Made by a program: the position numbers and the translations under genes. Under the pieces are notes generated by a model. That model was given only the letters and a program-made list of their open reading frames with translations. It did not search any database and was not told where the DNA came from. DNA of 27,592 bases. Origin: CAVXAE01 sp044225565 (GTDB taxonomy: Bacteria > Pseudomonadota > Gammaproteobacteria > Steroidobacterales > Steroidobacteraceae). Numbering within the stretch: the stretch's first letter is position 1; every line of letters begins with the position of its first letter. Of this stretch, positions 25,744 to 27,592 are shown in pieces. The stretch is from assembly GCA_044225565.1 (NCBI GenBank), contig JBGAIL010000049.1, positions 1 to 27,592 on the forward strand. Reading direction: 5' to 3'.

Positions 25744-27592
25744 TCATAGCGCCACGAGCGGCAAATCAAAAAAGAACAAGGTGCCGGCGCCCGGGGCCGT
25801 GGCGTAGTCGATACGCCCGCCCATGCGCTCGATCAGGGCTTTCGAAATGGCGAGCCCCAGGCCGGTGCCGCTTTTCAAGCGGGCGTCCGAGCCGTCCGCC
25901 TGCGCGAAGCGCTGGAAGATACGGGGCTGGAACTCCGGCGGGATGCCCGGCCCCTGGTCCTTGACCCCCACCCGGGCCTTCCTGCCGTCCACCTGCACGG
26001 ATATTTCGACCGCGGTGCCGGCCGGGGAGAATTTGGCGGCATTGGAGAGCAGGTTCGCCATCACTTGCAGCAGTCGGTGCGGATCCACCCTGACGGTCGC
26101 CTCGGGCAGGGGCTGCTGGATCGCGAACCGGACGTCGCAGTCCTGCGCATAGCCGGCGTTGGCCTCCACCGCCTGCGCGACCAGCGCGGGCAGGGACTGG
26201 TCCTCCAGTTCCAGCGAGAGCTTGCCGGAATCGAGCTTCTCCACGTCCAGGATGTCGTTGATGAGCCGCTGCAGCCGGTCGGTATTGCGGTACGCGATGC
26301 CGATGAGCTCGCCGACCTTCGGCGGCAATGCGCCCGCGGCGCCGCCATTGAGCAGGCCGAGCGAGCCGCGGATGGAGGTGAGCGGCGTGCGCAGCTCGTG
26401 GGACACGGTGGAGATGAACTCGCTCTTCACCCGGTCCGCGCGCGCCAGCCTTTCGTTGGTCTGCGCGAGCTCTGCCGTGCCCTCGCGCACCTGAGCCGCC
26501 ACTGCGGCCGTGCGCCCCGTGAGCACCATGGTGCCTGCTCCCACCAGCGCGGTGAAGAAGAGGCCGCCGGCGAGCACCGTCCAGGCGAGCAGGTTGTCCC
26601 GGCCCGCGAGGAACAGGCTCGTGGGGCGGAAAGTGAGCACCCACGTGCGGCCGGACACCTGCAGCGTAGTGCGGTACCAAAGGGGCAGCACCGCCTTCTG
26701 CCCGGCGGTCGGTGTCTCCCCCGCCGAATCGAACAGCACCAGCTCCGGTTTTTCCGCGTCCCGCACGAGGACCTGCAGCTGCTTCGCGGCCGGGCGGCCG
26801 GAGGCGGCGAGGGCGACCAGCCGATGCGCCCGGATCACCGTGACGACGAAACCCAGAAGCTGCTCGCGGCGTTCCTCGGTGCTCGGATCTGCGGACATCC
26901 CCTTGCGATAGAGCGGAAGGAAGATCAGGAAACCGTCGTGCGTGCCGTTCGCCTGCACCAGCTCCACCGAGCCGCTGGCGGCGGGCTTGCCGGAATCCCG
27001 CGCCCGCTCGAGCGCGCGGCGCCGCTCGGGATCGGAGGCGAGATCGTAGCCGATCGCGGCCACGTTCACGGCGAGCGGCTCAACGTAATCGACGGGGAAA
27101 TACTCCTCGCGCTCCTCGGCACGCACCCGCTCGTGGCGCGACAACTCGAAGATCCAGGGGTGCTGGGGCTGGATGGGTGCGAGCGAGGATTCGAAGGACG
27201 CGCGCTGCGCGTGCCGGATGCGAGGCGCCCACTGGATGGCCTGCAGGTCGCTGCTCGGGCCCAGCAGGAAGCGCGCGAACTCGCGGAATTCCGGTCGCTC
27301 CACGTCGATGCTGGCGGAGAAGAGTCCGGCTGCCGCGCGAGTGCGCTCGACATTGAGCTCCAGACGGCGGTCCACGGCGGACACGATTTCCGTGGCGTCC
27401 TCCTGTACGCGCTGCTCGAGCTGCTGCCATTCGAGACGGCTCGTATAGATGAACACCAGCACCGCAGCGGTGAACGTCACGACCAGCGAGACCGTCACAG
27501 CGAGCCGCCGCGCCTTCCACGCGTCACCTCCGAACCACACCACCACCAGCGGCGCGAAGATCGATGCGCCCATCGTGTCGCCGACCCACCAG
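25744..27592 (-). CDS. MASE1-CHASE hybrid-sensor histidine kinase without receiver (5' end outside window)
   Basis: At least 615 residues are visible and the frame stays open to the window edge, reading WWVGDTMGASIFAPL, which resembles the last helix of a MASE1 sensor. The ATG at 27573 is therefore probably internal. Then come a helix (VSLVVTFTAAVLVFIYTSR), an extracytoplasmic CHASE domain (GLFSASIDVERPEFREFARFLL, QAIQWAPRI), another helix (LLAWTVLAGGLFFTALVGAG), a coiled-coil, HisKA with the phospho-accepting His in STVSHELRTPLTSIRGS, and a HATPase domain with NLLSNAAKF, DQGPGIP and GTGLGLAI. It is an inner-membrane sensor kinase; the ligand is unknown. No receiver domain or partner regulator is visible within the window. 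Peroxiredoxin follows 28 bases downstream. Confidence 0.9.
   Translation of the reverse strand, partial: WWVGDTMGASIFAPLVVVWFGGDAWKARRLAVTVSLVVTFTAAVLVFIYTSRLEWQQLEQRVQEDATEIVSAVDRRLELNVERTRAAAGLFSASIDVERPEFREFARFLLGPSSDLQAIQWAPRIRHAQRASFESSLAPIQPQHPWIFELSRHERVRAEEREEYFPVDYVEPLAVNVAAIGYDLASDPERRRALERARDSGKPAASGSVELVQANGTHDGFLIFLPLYRKGMSADPSTEERREQLLGFVVTVIRAHRLVALAASGRPAAKQLQVLVRDAEKPELVLFDSAGETPTAGQKAVLPLWYRTTLQVSGRTWVLTFRPTSLFLAGRDNLLAWTVLAGGLFFTALVGAGTMVLTGRTAAVAAQVREGTAELAQTNERLARADRVKSEFISTVSHELRTPLTSIRGSLGLLNGGAAGALPPKVGELIGIAYRNTDRLQRLINDILDVEKLDSGKLSLELEDQSLPALVAQAVEANAGYAQDCDVRFAIQQPLPEATVRVDPHRLLQVMANLLSNAAKFSPAGTAVEISVQVDGRKARVGVKDQGPGIPPEFQPRIFQRFAQADGSDARLKSGTGLGLAISKALIERMGGRIDYATAPGAGTLFFFDLPLVAL

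Overview
The window is about 27.6 kb of GC-rich, densely coding bacterial chromosome. The TonB-dependent receptor, the Omp85-type protein, the PepSY/iron-type membrane protein and the many signal peptides point to a Gram-negative organism. The gene mix (POT peptide carriers, S9 dipeptidyl peptidase and secreted amidohydrolases around a TonB receptor) resembles Xanthomonadales/Steroidobacter-like Gammaproteobacteria, but this placement is an inference. I see no rRNA, tRNA, CRISPR, insertion sequence, integrase or att site. No gene-free stretch exceeds 300 bases; the longest are 8280-8441 and 9567-9717.

Region 1 (1 to about 9.57 kb): the C-terminal end of a POT-type peptide transporter, a creatinase/ectoine-hydrolase-like M24 protein, and an Lrp/AsnC regulator 14 bases behind it, all on plus. 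On minus follow a secreted YtcJ-like amidohydrolase and, upstream of it, a second M24 paralogue. A PepSY-TM protein (plus), a second secreted YtcJ-like amidohydrolase (minus) and an M14/DUF2817 zinc amidohydrolase (plus) complete the region.

Region 2 (9.7-19.3 kb): a tightly packed plus-strand operon of TonB receptor, secreted amidohydrolase, S9 dipeptidyl peptidase, secreted amidase with an Ig-like tail, and POT transporter. The last four genes join by ATGA, TTGA and ATGA overlaps. Read together, the set suggests import of a small peptide-like or N-acylated compound across the outer membrane, periplasmic cleavage, carriage of the fragments through the inner membrane by POT proteins, and cytoplasmic processing by the M24 and M14 enzymes under Lrp-type control. 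The substrate cannot be read from sequence. Although the M24-Lrp pair recalls ectoine degradation (doeA-doeX), no transaminase, semialdehyde dehydrogenase or ectoine transporter is present.

Region 3 (19.4-27.6 kb) is more general: a secreted M20 peptidase, an Omp85-like protein, an MFS transporter, an atypical SDR lacking the usual Tyr/Lys pair, a membrane-anchored SixA-like phosphatase, and on minus a MASE1-CHASE histidine kinase (cut by the window edge) followed by a BCP-type peroxiredoxin.

Three genes (TonB receptor, amidase, second YtcJ-like protein) each carry a close pair of small indels. Both receptor sites, and the first amidase site, sit at short G runs, so base-calling or assembly error must be excluded before calling them pseudogenes.
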